A stretch of 64,000 nucleotides of DNA. Origin: Natronobacterium haloterrestre. GTDB lineage: Archaea; Halobacteriota; Halobacteria; Halobacteriales; Natrialbaceae. Numbering within the stretch: position 1 is the stretch's first letter; each line of letters opens with the position of its first letter. Positions 1-8,920 of this stretch are shown here, one piece after another. The notes under the pieces were generated by a model. That model saw only the letters and a list, made by a program, of their open reading frames with translations, had not been told where the DNA came from and did not search any database. The stretch covers positions 310,001-374,000 of the forward strand of contig NZ_FOKW01000004.1 in NCBI RefSeq assembly GCF_900112205.1. The letters are read 5' to 3'. A program made the translations under genes and the position numbers.

Positions 1-40
1 CCTGGCCACGCTCGTTCGACGTCGACGTTCCTTGTCGCAT
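1..40 (-). CDS. Pilin-like protein, N-terminus only (cut by window edge)
   Basis: An ATG at 40-38 follows the upstream pilin gene's TGA by one base, and the reading frame stays open to the window edge. The thirteen visible residues are MRQGTSTSNERGQ. An Arg-Gly-Gln near the N-terminus is the cleavage-site pattern of archaeal prepilins, and the upstream gene carries the same motif. This is probably another minor pilin of the same operon. The hydrophobic segment that should follow lies outside the window, so the call rests on the motif and the operon position. Confidence 0.5.
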   Translation of the reverse strand, partial: MRQGTSTSNERGQ

Positions 41-41
41 A

Positions 42-662
42 TCACCACACCCTCACGACAAGTCTGTAAGGCGGTTCTTCGCCGTCTACGAACGTTTCGT
101 CCTCAAACGTGACGACTCGAGCCGAACTGGCCGCCGCTTGGTCGTCGTACTCAGTCGTCCTCGCAACGAGGTCTTCGCTCCCTGACTCGAGCGGACCCTC
201 GTCGGATCTCGAAACATTGAGCGGTTCGACGCGGATGGATACGTGATCGTAGTGAATGTCCTCCGACGTATCGGCTCGAAGACCGACCAGTTCGGCGAGA
301 TCGCCGTCGATATACACGTCTTCGAATTTGTCTCCATCGAGTTCATTCGGCGATCCTCCCGTCGAGAGGTTCTCGACCACCCTGTCCGCGATCCGGTCCG
401 CCTGGGCCGTCTCGGCCCCGCCCGTCGAGGTGTCGTACGGCGTCACGATCGACGGCAGGAAGGCAAAGACGAACGCGATCGCGAGGATGAAGATTCCGAT
501 CCCGACCGCGAAGTCCTGGGTCGTCTGTCCGCGGGTCCGCGTACGCGATGGACTCGAGACGGATGGAGATACGGAGTCGGAACCAGCCACCTGGGTTCGG
601 TCGCTCTCGTCTCGTTCGTTCACCCGTCCGCCCGTTCGGCGTCGATTGCTCCCCCCGATCAT
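42..662 (-). CDS. Pilin-like membrane-anchored protein (DUF7287-type)
   Basis: 206 residues from the ATG at 662, one base after the stop of the pilus platform gene. A charged N-terminus of about 45 residues ends in Arg-Gly-Gln-Thr-Thr (Gly45-Gln46), followed by a hydrophobic stretch at about 51-70. This is the layout of a class III prepilin signal, cut between Gly and Gln by the archaeal prepilin peptidase PibD. The remainder is a soluble acidic domain ending in a hydrophobic tetrapeptide. Known: small prepilin-like proteins follow the ATPase and platform genes in haloarchaeal pilus operons. Inferred: a minor pilin. A GTG at 623 is an alternative start giving a shorter leader. Confidence 0.75.
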   Translation of the reverse strand: MIGGSNRRRTGGRVNERDESDRTQVAGSDSVSPSVSSPSRTRTRGQTTQDFAVGIGIFILAIAFVFAFLPSIVTPYDTSTGGAETAQADRIADRVVENLSTGGSPNELDGDKFEDVYIDGDLAELVGLRADTSEDIHYDHVSIRVEPLNVSRSDEGPLESGSEDLVARTTEYDDQAAASSARVVTFEDETFVDGEEPPYRLVVRVW

Positions 663-663
663 G

Positions 664-2748
664 TTAGGCCACCAGCGTCCAGCCGACCAGTGCGATCGTC
701 GAGAGCGCAACCGCGTACTTCAGGCCGCTCAGGATGTCCGCGTCCCGCATGTATCCGCAGATGAACCCCGAGATGATCCCCTGTAACGTCACTGCATGGA
801 AGAACAACACCGACAGCATATCGACGTTGATGTTGTCGCTCAGGTCCGCCTGGGCGAGTTCGCCGCCGCCACCCGCCGCGTCGACGTCACCACCGCCGGC
901 CTCGAGACCTGCCATCGTATCGATGAACTGGGTCTTGAGGATCGCGATCACCGCCAGGACGGTCATGAACGTCATGATGATGATGACGACCTGCATCCGA
1001 GTTCGGGACTTGCGTTCCCGTTCGATGTCGTCGTGATTCTCGCTTGCGCGGGCCGCGGTTCGGAGCACGTCGGTGATCTGGTTCGAGGCCTCCTGTGCTT
1101 CCGTGATCAACCGTGTCGTCCGGGCGAGCCGCGGAATGTGGTACTTGTTATTGAACTCGATCAGGGCCGCCTTCAGGCTCGTCCCGTAGTTGACCTTCGT
1201 GTGCATCATCTCGAACTCGCGGGCGAGTTTCCCGCTCGTCGTCTCCGCGACGGATTTGAGCGACTCGAGCAGCGTCAGCCCGGTATCGTTCGCGCTCGAG
1301 AGTTTCCGGAGATCCTCCGAGAGCTGGTTGACGACGGTGTTTCGGTGCCGGACGTTCCACTCACGGAAGATCGAGAGCGGGATAGCGACGATGTACAGCG
1401 GGACGTAGACGTAGACGAACGTGCCCCAGATGGGGTTGGCGACGAGTCCGTCCCAGGAGGTTGGCGCCGAGCCGTTCACCATCGCCGTCGCCACGACTAC
1501 GAGCGCCGTCGGGACCGTCAGCGCCAGGGTAAACAGCGGATTATCCCGGAAGAAGATATGCGGTTGTTTGAGCACCTCGAGCGTCGCGTGGGTTCCCTCG
1601 CGGTTCTTGATCCGGGCGAAGACGCTGTAGTCACCGGTAAACTGTTCGACCAGCCCGAGATCGAGCACGCCCCCCTGCTGGCCGGTCTCGGTCCGGTCGC
1701 CGGCTTCGCCGACGTTCATCGAGAGGTAGCCGTCGCCGGGTTCGTCGTGTTTGACCGTCGAAACCAAAACGAGAAACCCGATCCCCGTCAGCGGAATGAG
1801 GCCGTAAACGGTCATATACAGCATCTCGTTGGTCACGTCCGCCTGCGGGATCATCTGCATGACGACCATGATAATGATCAAAAGCAGTGGGAAAAGCGAC
1901 AGCGTCATGTACATCTCGCCGAACAACTCGAGCGTTTCGAGGGTGAGTTCCTGTTCCTGCTTGGCGGTTCGCATGTGCTTTTCTTTCTTGTCCTCGAGGA
2001 AGCTCTCCATGTCGCCGCCGCTGTTGACGATCGAGAGCATGTCGGTCAGGAACTGCGAGAGTTCGTCGCTGGGCGTCTCGAGGGCCTGTTTCCGGATGGC
2101 GGTCCGGTAGTCGACGTCGAAGTACTCGGTCTCTTTGACGATGCTCTGGAACTCCTTTGCGACCTCGCCGTAGGTGTCGTCGGCCTGGGCCATCGCGTCG
2201 ATGATCTCGAGCTGGTTCAGCCCGCCGACCGACAGCGCGTACATGAAGGAGACCGAGTCGGTCAACAGCATGTTGATCTCGCGCTTGCGGGCCGACGCAC
2301 GCGAGTACGGGATCGCGACCAGCGAGCCGAACCCGAGCGCGAACCCGATCGTCCCGAAGACCAGCCCGGTAGAGAAGACCAGCGCCGGGACGCGAAGCGC
2401 GTCGAGGATCTCGATCAGCGTCTGGTTCTGCATCGGAATCCCGAGCAGTTCGTTGACTGTAACGAGCCCGGTCGCGAAGATGCCGTAGCCGAGCGTCAGC
2501 CCGATCAGCCACAGTGCGAGGCCGCTGATGAATCCGATCCCGAGCGCCCGGGAGAGGTAGAGTTCGACCGTATCCGTCATCCGGGCCTGCCCGAGTTTGG
2601 TTTCGACGTCGGCGACGAACTCGCCGTCATCGTCGAACAGCCGATCGTACAGCGGATAGAACGCATCGCCGAGTCCGTCCGCGCTGCTCGCGCCGGATCC
2701 GCTGGCGCTCACTCCGGATCGAGCGCCATCGTCGGTTCCTAGACTCAT
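664..2748 (-). CDS. pilC: Type IV pilus assembly platform protein (GspF/TadC family)
   Basis: 694 residues, membrane platform on which the assembly ATPase acts to insert pilins. Two GspF-type halves are visible: helices at about 65-160, then a cytoplasmic helical domain, helices near 285-340, a second set at 400-470, a second helical domain rich in Thr and Leu, and a closing membrane region. The ATG overlaps the stop of the ATPase gene in an ATGA arrangement (2745-2748), so the two are probably translationally coupled. An acidic serine-rich N-terminus of about 20 residues precedes the first domain. The family is clear; the substrate pilins are inferred to be the two genes downstream. Confidence 0.88.
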   Translation of the reverse strand: MSLGTDDGARSGVSASGSGASSADGLGDAFYPLYDRLFDDDGEFVADVETKLGQARMTDTVELYLSRALGIGFISGLALWLIGLTLGYGIFATGLVTVNELLGIPMQNQTLIEILDALRVPALVFSTGLVFGTIGFALGFGSLVAIPYSRASARKREINMLLTDSVSFMYALSVGGLNQLEIIDAMAQADDTYGEVAKEFQSIVKETEYFDVDYRTAIRKQALETPSDELSQFLTDMLSIVNSGGDMESFLEDKKEKHMRTAKQEQELTLETLELFGEMYMTLSLFPLLLIIIMVVMQMIPQADVTNEMLYMTVYGLIPLTGIGFLVLVSTVKHDEPGDGYLSMNVGEAGDRTETGQQGGVLDLGLVEQFTGDYSVFARIKNREGTHATLEVLKQPHIFFRDNPLFTLALTVPTALVVVATAMVNGSAPTSWDGLVANPIWGTFVYVYVPLYIVAIPLSIFREWNVRHRNTVVNQLSEDLRKLSSANDTGLTLLESLKSVAETTSGKLAREFEMMHTKVNYGTSLKAALIEFNNKYHIPRLARTTRLITEAQEASNQITDVLRTAARASENHDDIERERKSRTRMQVVIIIMTFMTVLAVIAILKTQFIDTMAGLEAGGGDVDAAGGGGELAQADLSDNINVDMLSVLFFHAVTLQGIISGFICGYMRDADILSGLKYAVALSTIALVGWTLVA

Positions 2749-5700
2749 GCGTCGTCCTCGTCGGGGTTGCGTTCGCCGTCGTCGGTCGAGTCACCGCTGC
2801 CGTGGAAGATCGACTCCTCGCCGGCCTCGGATGGGTCGTCGAACAGGGACTCGTCGTCGCCGTCCGACCCGGCGGAATCGGCCGCGTCGTCGAATACGGG
2901 GTCGCGCTGGCCGCCGAACGTGTCGTCGGAGCCGAAGATCGAGTCGTTGTCGTCGTCGATCTCCGTTTCAGTTTCATCTCCGGAGTCAGTGTCGGTGCCG
3001 GTGTCGGTGTCGGAGGCCGATGAATCGGTGTCGGCGGTTTCGTCGACCGGTCCGGCGGCGACCACGTCCACGTCCTCGTCCTCGTCTTCGTCCTCGTCCT
3101 CGTCCCCGTTTCCGTCGGAGTCGTGGTCCGGCCTCGACCGGTTTCGCTCGTCGTCGGGCTCTCCCGGTGCGGAACCGTCGTCGCCTGCCCGTTCGTCCGG
3201 CCCGTCGTTGTCCTCGGCTTCCTCTTCGTCGATCTCGATCGTCGGTGGCTCACGACCGTACTCGGACGAATCGTCCGAGTCATCGGACTCGTCCGTGCCG
3301 CCGGACTCCGTCGACTCGGTCGCGTCCTCGTCGATCTCGATCGTCGGTGGTTCCCGGTCGGTGGTCGATCGACCGGTGCTTTCGTCGTCGGAGCCAGAGC
3401 CGGTGCTGGAGTCGCGGTCGGCATCGGTGTCAGTGTCAGTGCCAGTATCGAATCCTCGCACGGATTCCGACCCCGAGGGGGCTTGCTCGGCCCTGTCGTT
3501 CTCGAGTTCGTCCGTAAAGTCCGTCGAGGTCCCGTCGTCGGAGTCGGGATCGAAGATCGACTCGAAGTCACCCTCGGAGACGGAGAAGACCGGTGGATCC
3601 CCGGTTTCCCCCGAGCCTCCGTCGTCGTGATCCGACCCGTCGGTCTCGGCGGTCTCGGCGGTCTCGGCGGTTTCGAGTTCGTCCAGCGTCTCGCCCATGT
3701 CGTCGAACAGGCCGCCAAAGTCACTTTCTTCCGGATCGTCGGAGGGGAAGACCGTAGAGTCGTCGGCGGAACTCGAGTCGTCCCCGGCTTCGATGCCGGT
3801 GGCAGGGCCGGAGAGCGTCGAACCCGTCGATCCCGCCGAACTCTCGAACGGACCGGTTTCCTCGTCGGTTTCGGTCCCACCGCCGGCCGTCTCGACGCCG
3901 ACGACGGCTCCGGTCTCGGACCCGCTCTCGTCGGCGACATCGAGTTGCGTCTCGGCTTCAGTCTCGGCCTCGACCTCGGCGTCGAACGCCCCGGTCGCGT
4001 CCGCCTCGGCTCCGCCGATGCCACCGGCGCCGGCGTCGTCCGCCGATCCCGAAGCGGTCCCGGCATCCGCGGTCACGCCGCCGTCGCTGCCGTCGCCACC
4101 GACCTCGAACCCGTTATCCTCGGACAGCCAGGCCGGCGACTCGTCGCCCCCACCGGCTCCGAACGCCGTCGATCCGTCTTCCGGGTTCCAGGCGTCCGTC
4201 TCGAGGGCATCATCCAGGTCCTCGGGTTCGAACGGGCCGGCGTCCGCGTCGGCTTCGGTCCCGGTCTCGGTCTCGGTCTCACCCTCGACCTCGATCGTGT
4301 CGGCGTCGTCGACGTCCGAGAGCGCACTGGCGAGACCGCTGGGAACCCTGCCGCGGTACTCCTCGAACAGCGATTCTTCGGCCCGCTCGAGGATGTCCAT
4401 CGACGTGTTGTAGGTCTCGGTCGTCGCCTCCGGCCGGGGAACCAGTTCCTCTTTCTCCTGGTCGACGTCGATGAGGACGCTCTCCATCTCGCGGAGGTCC
4501 TCGAGGCTCTCCTCGAGTTGGCCGTTGGCGATCAGGGTGAGGATGGTGTCGGGGTCGTTGATGAACGCCTGGACCGTCGCCGCGACCTCGGCGTAGGTAT
4601 TCAGTTCGTTTTTGATGAGGTAGGCGAGGATGACCTCCCGTTTGAACAGTTCCTCCTCGAGTTTCTCCGTGCTCCAGCCCCGGTCGAACTGGATCTCCTC
4701 GAGGGTGTTCGAGTCACCCATCTTGAGGAACTCGTCGGTTTCGGCCTGCCACTGGTAGACGTCCTGGACGTTGATCTCGTCGTTTTCGGCCTCGTAGTGG
4801 TTGATTTCGGTCAGGGACTTGTTCCGGCGGACCTTCCGGCCCTGCACCCGCGTCTGGGTCTGGATCGAAACGAGATCCAGCGCGGTGAACATCGTCTTCG
4901 AGACGTTGATCGGGTCCGTCGTGAACCGCTTGAGCACCTCGTCGACGGAGTCGGCGTGGAAGGTCGTATAGGTGGTGTGACCCGTCGACATGACCTGGAA
5001 CAGCGTTCGACCCTCCTCGCCGCGGATCTCACCCATGACGATGTAGTCGGGCCGCTGGCGGAGCGCGGCCTCGAGCAGGTCGAACTCGTCGACGTCGCCC
5101 TGTTCGTCGTCCGCGAACGAGGGACGGGTGACGCTGGCGATCCAGTTTCGCTGGGGGAGTTCGACCTCGCGGGTGTCCTCGATCGAGACGATCTTGGCGT
5201 TGCTCGGGATGAAAAGCGAGACTGCGTTCAGCGAGGTCGTCTTCCCGGACGCGGTCCCGCCAGCGAAGATCAGACTCTTGTGATTCTCGATACAGAGCCA
5301 GAGGAACGCCATCTCGTCCAGCGAGAAGGTGTTCCAGTTGATGAGGTCGATCGGGGTGAAGGGCACGTCCTTGAACTGGCGGATCGTGTAGTTGGTCCCG
5401 TGATCGGAGACCTCCTGACCGAGCGTAAGCTGGGCACGTGAGCCGTCGGGAAGCGTCGCGTCGACCTGCGGGAGCCGTTTGCTGATCCCCTTCCCGGAAC
5501 GCTGGGCGAGTTTGACGACGAAGTCGTCGAGTTCGTCCTCGCCGTGGTAGATGTTCGAGATGATCTGCTCGTACTCGGAGTGGTAGACGAAGACGGGCGA
5601 GTTGTATCCGTCACAGGAGATGTCCTCGACGTTGATGTCGTGTTTGATGCCGTCGATGCGCTCGTAGCCGATGAAGTTCCGTTTGAGCAGGTAGAGCAGT

Positions 5701-6899
5701 TTCTCGACCTGGTACTCCGTCAGCGTGTCCGGATCGTCTGCGAGGATCGCCGGCTCCGGGCGGACGGAGATGCCCTCGAGTTCGGCCGGTCCGTCGTCCT
5801 CGTCGTCCTCGTCCTCGTCGTCGTTGAGAAGGCGTTTGACCGTCTCAATGATACCGGCGTCGGTGCTTCCGGACGTCTCCTCGAAGAGGTCGTACCGCTG
5901 TAAGAGCCGACGGGTTTCGTCCTCGATGACCGTCCGCCGGCCGTCTTCGTCGGCTTTCTCTTTGACTCCGTCGTCGGAATACTTGATCGCCGTCCTGAGT
6001 TTGCCCGAGAGGAACTCCTGGAGCTCCTCCTCGATCTCGTTCAGGTACGGCTCGATCACGTAGTACTTCTTCTCGTTTTCCTTCTCCGAGTGGAAGATAA
6101 CGACGTAGGCGTAGGGTTTGTTCACCCAGTAGCGCTCGACCTCGCGGAAGTGTTTCTTCTTCTCCATCGGAACCGCCTTCTCCAGATCGTAGCGGTTCGA
6201 CAGCGTCGTGTTCCCCGCGGCGGTCGAGAAGAACTCGTCCTCGTCGATGTCATCCTGGACGTTGACCGTTCGCTCGTCGACGACGTCGTCCAGTTCCATC
6301 GCGATGTCCTCGCCGATCGACAGCCGCTCCTCGAGCGTGTCCGGGTCGAACCCCAGCGCCTCCTCCTTGTCGTGGGGGACGACCTCGCCGTCGCTATCCC
6401 GGGGTCGATCGCCGTTCTCGTCGTAGTAGTACACCCATTTGTAGTGTTCCCAGGTCCAGACGTCCTTGACGACCGGCGTGGTCTCGGGATCGACGTACTC
6501 GAGGAACTCGGTCTCGAGGAGGTCGTGGTTGTCGCCGGCGATCGGGAGCACGCGGTCGACGAGGTCGTCCGGATGGTAACCCAGGTAGGCTTCCGGATCG
6601 AACTCGACTGCGTCCCAGTCGTCGCCGCTTGGGGGTGACGGCTCGATTTCCTCGTCGGTCTCGAGTCCGAGCTGGTCGCCGCCTTCACGGCCCGGATCCG
6701 GGTCGTCGGGATAGAGAGAGGAGACTTCGTCGCCGTAGCCGTACTCGTCCATGAAGTCCGCCCACGTGTACTCCCCGACCCGGGCCGACGGTTCCGACTC
6801 GCCGCCTTCGGGGGTTCGTTCCGCCTCCGACACAGCGTCGGACGCCTCGCCCTCGGAGAAGTCCCCGGCGTCCGACCGGTCGGCCTCGTCAATAGCCAT
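2745..6899 (-). CDS. pilB: Type II/IV secretion ATPase for pilus assembly, with a long acidic tail
   Basis: 1384 residues from the ATG at 6899; an upstream in-frame start at 6920 is less likely because it adds only a short peptide unlike the family. Acidic N-terminal region, then the secretion-ATPase core with Walker A GGTASGKTT (Lys553) and Walker B with Glu624 in VMGEIRGEEG, plus an arginine-rich segment between. The core ends near residue 865. The remaining roughly 520 residues are Asp, Glu, Ser, Thr and Gly-rich, without hydrophobic segments, and look disordered; they contain two copies of REPPTIEIDE (starting at residues 1182 and 1216). The enzyme would power pilin assembly at the cytoplasmic face. 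First gene of a pilB-pilC-pilin operon. Confidence 0.9.
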   Translation of the reverse strand: MAIDEADRSDAGDFSEGEASDAVSEAERTPEGGESEPSARVGEYTWADFMDEYGYGDEVSSLYPDDPDPGREGGDQLGLETDEEIEPSPPSGDDWDAVEFDPEAYLGYHPDDLVDRVLPIAGDNHDLLETEFLEYVDPETTPVVKDVWTWEHYKWVYYYDENGDRPRDSDGEVVPHDKEEALGFDPDTLEERLSIGEDIAMELDDVVDERTVNVQDDIDEDEFFSTAAGNTTLSNRYDLEKAVPMEKKKHFREVERYWVNKPYAYVVIFHSEKENEKKYYVIEPYLNEIEEELQEFLSGKLRTAIKYSDDGVKEKADEDGRRTVIEDETRRLLQRYDLFEETSGSTDAGIIETVKRLLNDDEDEDDEDDGPAELEGISVRPEPAILADDPDTLTEYQVEKLLYLLKRNFIGYERIDGIKHDINVEDISCDGYNSPVFVYHSEYEQIISNIYHGEDELDDFVVKLAQRSGKGISKRLPQVDATLPDGSRAQLTLGQEVSDHGTNYTIRQFKDVPFTPIDLINWNTFSLDEMAFLWLCIENHKSLIFAGGTASGKTTSLNAVSLFIPSNAKIVSIEDTREVELPQRNWIASVTRPSFADDEQGDVDEFDLLEAALRQRPDYIVMGEIRGEEGRTLFQVMSTGHTTYTTFHADSVDEVLKRFTTDPINVSKTMFTALDLVSIQTQTRVQGRKVRRNKSLTEINHYEAENDEINVQDVYQWQAETDEFLKMGDSNTLEEIQFDRGWSTEKLEEELFKREVILAYLIKNELNTYAEVAATVQAFINDPDTILTLIANGQLEESLEDLREMESVLIDVDQEKEELVPRPEATTETYNTSMDILERAEESLFEEYRGRVPSGLASALSDVDDADTIEVEGETETETGTEADADAGPFEPEDLDDALETDAWNPEDGSTAFGAGGGDESPAWLSEDNGFEVGGDGSDGGVTADAGTASGSADDAGAGGIGGAEADATGAFDAEVEAETEAETQLDVADESGSETGAVVGVETAGGGTETDEETGPFESSAGSTGSTLSGPATGIEAGDDSSSADDSTVFPSDDPEESDFGGLFDDMGETLDELETAETAETAETDGSDHDDGGSGETGDPPVFSVSEGDFESIFDPDSDDGTSTDFTDELENDRAEQAPSGSESVRGFDTGTDTDTDADRDSSTGSGSDDESTGRSTTDREPPTIEIDEDATESTESGGTDESDDSDDSSEYGREPPTIEIDEEEAEDNDGPDERAGDDGSAPGEPDDERNRSRPDHDSDGNGDEDEDEDEDEDVDVVAAGPVDETADTDSSASDTDTGTDTDSGDETETEIDDDNDSIFGSDDTFGGQRDPVFDDAADSAGSDGDDESLFDDPSEAGEESIFHGSGDSTDDGERNPDEDDA

Positions 6900-7314
6900 T
6901 ACATTCAAGCAAATACTCACCCTTCAAAAAGGTCACGTGGCCATTACCATATCTGATAACGGAAACGCTGTCGGCCGTCATCGGGGATGAAACGCCGGAT
7001 TCCGTCACTTCGATGGCGCTGCCAGTGACTATTGGTATCGGACATCTCCAGATCATATCATTCCCACAATGATTTCTATCAGACATTATACGGGAGAGCG
7101 ACCCGCTGAAACGAACGCGGACGGTTCGGCGGGCAAACAGCCCGGATCGGCCCAAATCTGACGGCGAAGCGTGGTTCGGCGGCGCGCGGGCCGGTCATCC
7201 AGGACATCGATGTAAATCTAAGTTAAATATATCCATGTTTTGTTAATCTATTTCGCTCTTTCACTTTCAGATGGCAGCCAGCAACTATACCATCGGCGGA
7301 CCGAAAGCCAACGT
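6900..7314. promoter_or_regulatory. Divergent intergenic region between pilB and an acyl-CoA dehydrogenase gene
   Basis: 415 bases without a convincing gene. It is more AT-rich than the flanks. GGTCACGTGGCC at 6930-6941 is nearly palindromic around CACGTG and lies about 35 bases before the pilB start. A run of A and T at 7223-7232 and an ACTATACC box at about 7283-7290 lie upstream of the dehydrogenase. The second box is 25-30 bases before the ATG at 7315, the spacing expected for a leaderless mRNA. Short open frames here overlap the pilB start and look spurious. Confidence 0.5.
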
Positions 7315-8547
7315 ATGGAGTACGCAGACTCGAGTCAGGCGCAGGCGGTCGCCGAGCGGGCCCGCGCACTGATGGAAGAGGTCGTCCTCCCGATCGAACG
7401 CGAACGGGCCGGTGGAATGGCACTCTCGAGCGGAACCATCGCGGAACTGCGCGAGGCCGCACGCGAGTACGACGTCTACGCGCCCCAGATCCCCGAGGAG
7501 TACGGCGGGATGGGCGTGGGCTTTCGGGACTCCCTCCCGGCCTTCGAGGAGGCCGGCCGGAGCCTGCTGGGACAGGTCGCGATGCGCGTCGACGCGCCCG
7601 ACGAAGGGAACATGCACCTGCTGGAACTGGCCGGGGACGATCTCCAGAAGGAGACCTACCTCGAGCCGCTGGTCGCCGGCGACATCCGTTCGGGGTTCTC
7701 GATGACCGAACCGATGCAAGGGGCCGGATCGGATCCGAAGATGATCCGGACGACCGCGGAGAAGGACGGCGACGAGTGGGTCATCGACGGCCACAAGTGG
7801 TGGACCACCCAGGGCGTCGAGGCCGACGTGCTGATCGTTCTCGCCCGGACCGACGAGGACGCCCATCCCTACCAGGGATGCTCGCTGTTTCTCGTTCCCG
7901 CGGACGCCGACGGCGTCGAGGTCGTCCGCGACATTCCCCACATGGGCGGCGGTTCGCTGGGCGTCTCTCATGCCGAAATCCGCTACGATGGAGTCCGGGT
8001 CCCCGAAGAGCACCTGCTGGGCGAACGGGATCAGGGATTCGTCCACGCACAGGAACGCCTCGGACCCGCGCGTCTCACCCACTGCATGCGCTACTCGGGG
8101 ATGGCACAGCGCTCGCTCGAGATCGCGAAGGCCTACCTGAGCGAGCGCCAGGGGTTCGACTCGACGCTCTCGGAGAAACAGTCGCTTCGCCACCGGATCG
8201 CCGACGCCGAAACCAGGCTCCACGTGGCCCGGACCGCGATCCGGGACGCCGCGGACCGGATCGCCGCGGGGAAGGAGGCCCGCGTCCCCGTCTCGATGTG
8301 CAAGGTGTTCACCGCGAACGTCACCCAGGAGGCGATCGACCTCGCGGTGCAGTGTTGCGGGGCCAACGGCATCGGGAAAGACCTCCCGCTGTCGGACTTC
8401 TACGAGTCGGTCCGCCAGTTCCGGATCGTCGACGGCGCGGACGAAGTCCACCGCCGCGTCATCGCGCGTGCCGCGTTCGAGGACGTGAACGAGGAGGAAC
8501 TCGAGCCGCTGACGCGGTTCGGGGAGCCGAACCGACGGTCGGAGTGA
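7315..8547 (+). CDS. Acyl-CoA dehydrogenase family protein
   Basis: 410 residues from the ATG at 7315. Full-length flavin-dependent acyl-CoA dehydrogenase: N-terminal helical domain, the FAD/substrate loop GFSMTEPMQGAGSDPKM, a beta domain with the VIDGHKWW motif, and a C-terminal helical bundle ending in FRIVDGADEVHRRV. This last motif resembles the ACAD10/11-like branch rather than the short-chain branch seen at 40.4 kb. It would catalyse alpha,beta-desaturation of an acyl-CoA and pass electrons to ETF. It stands alone, divergent from pilB. The substrate chain length cannot be read from the sequence. Confidence 0.9.
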   Translation: MEYADSSQAQAVAERARALMEEVVLPIERERAGGMALSSGTIAELREAAREYDVYAPQIPEEYGGMGVGFRDSLPAFEEAGRSLLGQVAMRVDAPDEGNMHLLELAGDDLQKETYLEPLVAGDIRSGFSMTEPMQGAGSDPKMIRTTAEKDGDEWVIDGHKWWTTQGVEADVLIVLARTDEDAHPYQGCSLFLVPADADGVEVVRDIPHMGGGSLGVSHAEIRYDGVRVPEEHLLGERDQGFVHAQERLGPARLTHCMRYSGMAQRSLEIAKAYLSERQGFDSTLSEKQSLRHRIADAETRLHVARTAIRDAADRIAAGKEARVPVSMCKVFTANVTQEAIDLAVQCCGANGIGKDLPLSDFYESVRQFRIVDGADEVHRRVIARAAFEDVNEEELEPLTRFGEPNRRSE

Positions 8548-8629
8548 GATATGAGGTAGCCGTCCGGCTGCTCGACCGCTCGAGGTCGATAGTCGGCCTC
8601 GAGAGATCGGGACGCTGGTGGGAGCGAGG

Positions 8630-8654
8630 GGGCGTGGCGGGATTCGAACTACGC
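8630..8654 (-). repeat. Ghost copy of the tRNA-Arg 3' end (outer att-like scar)
   Basis: The first 20 bases, GGGCGTGGCGGGATTCGAAC, equal the T-loop and acceptor 3' half of the tRNA at 8836-8908. The match stops at the T-stem and no tRNA body follows. The 25-base core is shared with the second copy at 8732. This fits a target-site remnant left by an element that integrated into the tRNA 3' end. Confidence 0.65.
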
Positions 8655-8731
8655 GAACGGCTCGCTTCGCTCGCCGTTCTCTCGTTCGAACTCCGTGCTC
8701 GTTCACTCCTCACGTCCGTTCGTCGCAGAAC

Positions 8732-8756
8732 GGGCGTGGCGGGATTCGAACTACGC
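8732..8756 (-). repeat. Ghost copy of the tRNA-Arg 3' end (inner att-like scar)
   Basis: Second 25-base copy, 102 bases from the outer one and 105 bases from the intact tRNA. It is identical to the outer copy through TTCGAACTACGC and identical to the tRNA for its first 20 bases. The sequence between copies has no open frame of note and no integrase. Confidence 0.65.
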
Positions 8757-8835
8757 CCAGACGTGCTCGCTCCGCTGCGCGCGTCCGGTCTACTTAGAAT
8801 CCCACCATGCCGGTTCGCTCCCGTCGGTCGCTGCA

Positions 8836-8908
8836 CGGGCGTGGCGGGATTCGAACCCACGATCAGAAGGTTAGGAACCTTCTGCCCTCTCCGCTAGGCC
8901 ACACGCCC
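8836..8908 (-). tRNA. tRNA-Arg (CCU)
   Basis: 73 nt on the minus strand. The acceptor stem GGGCGUG pairs with CACGCCC at the 3' end, followed by discriminator G. The D-arm contains the UGGCCUAGCGGA pattern. The anticodon stem GAAGG/CCUUC encloses the loop UUCCUAA, giving anticodon CCU. The T-loop is UUCGAAU. CCA is not encoded. No intron is visible. It lies downstream of tatA's 3' end and its own 3' side faces two partial copies of itself. Confidence 0.96.
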
Positions 8909-8920
8909 CGAAAAATACGG

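Noticed and set aside
796-2742. Long open frame antisense to the pilus platform gene
   Set aside because: High GC codons leave the opposite strand open. The translation is arginine- and aspartate-rich without membrane or domain features, whereas the minus strand encodes a clear GspF protein.
3123-5441. Very long plus-strand frame opposite the pilus ATPase
   Set aside because: It mirrors the acidic tail and core of pilB and has no recognisable motif. The Walker motifs are on the minus strand.
6889-7155. 88-residue frame overlapping the pilB start
   Set aside because: It overlaps the N-terminus of pilB and the putative promoter; composition is unlike the neighbouring genes.
8459-8860. Minus-strand frame with a repeated SNPATPV motif
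   Set aside because: The repeated motif is the translated T-arm and acceptor of the tRNA and its two ghost copies. It is not a protein repeat.
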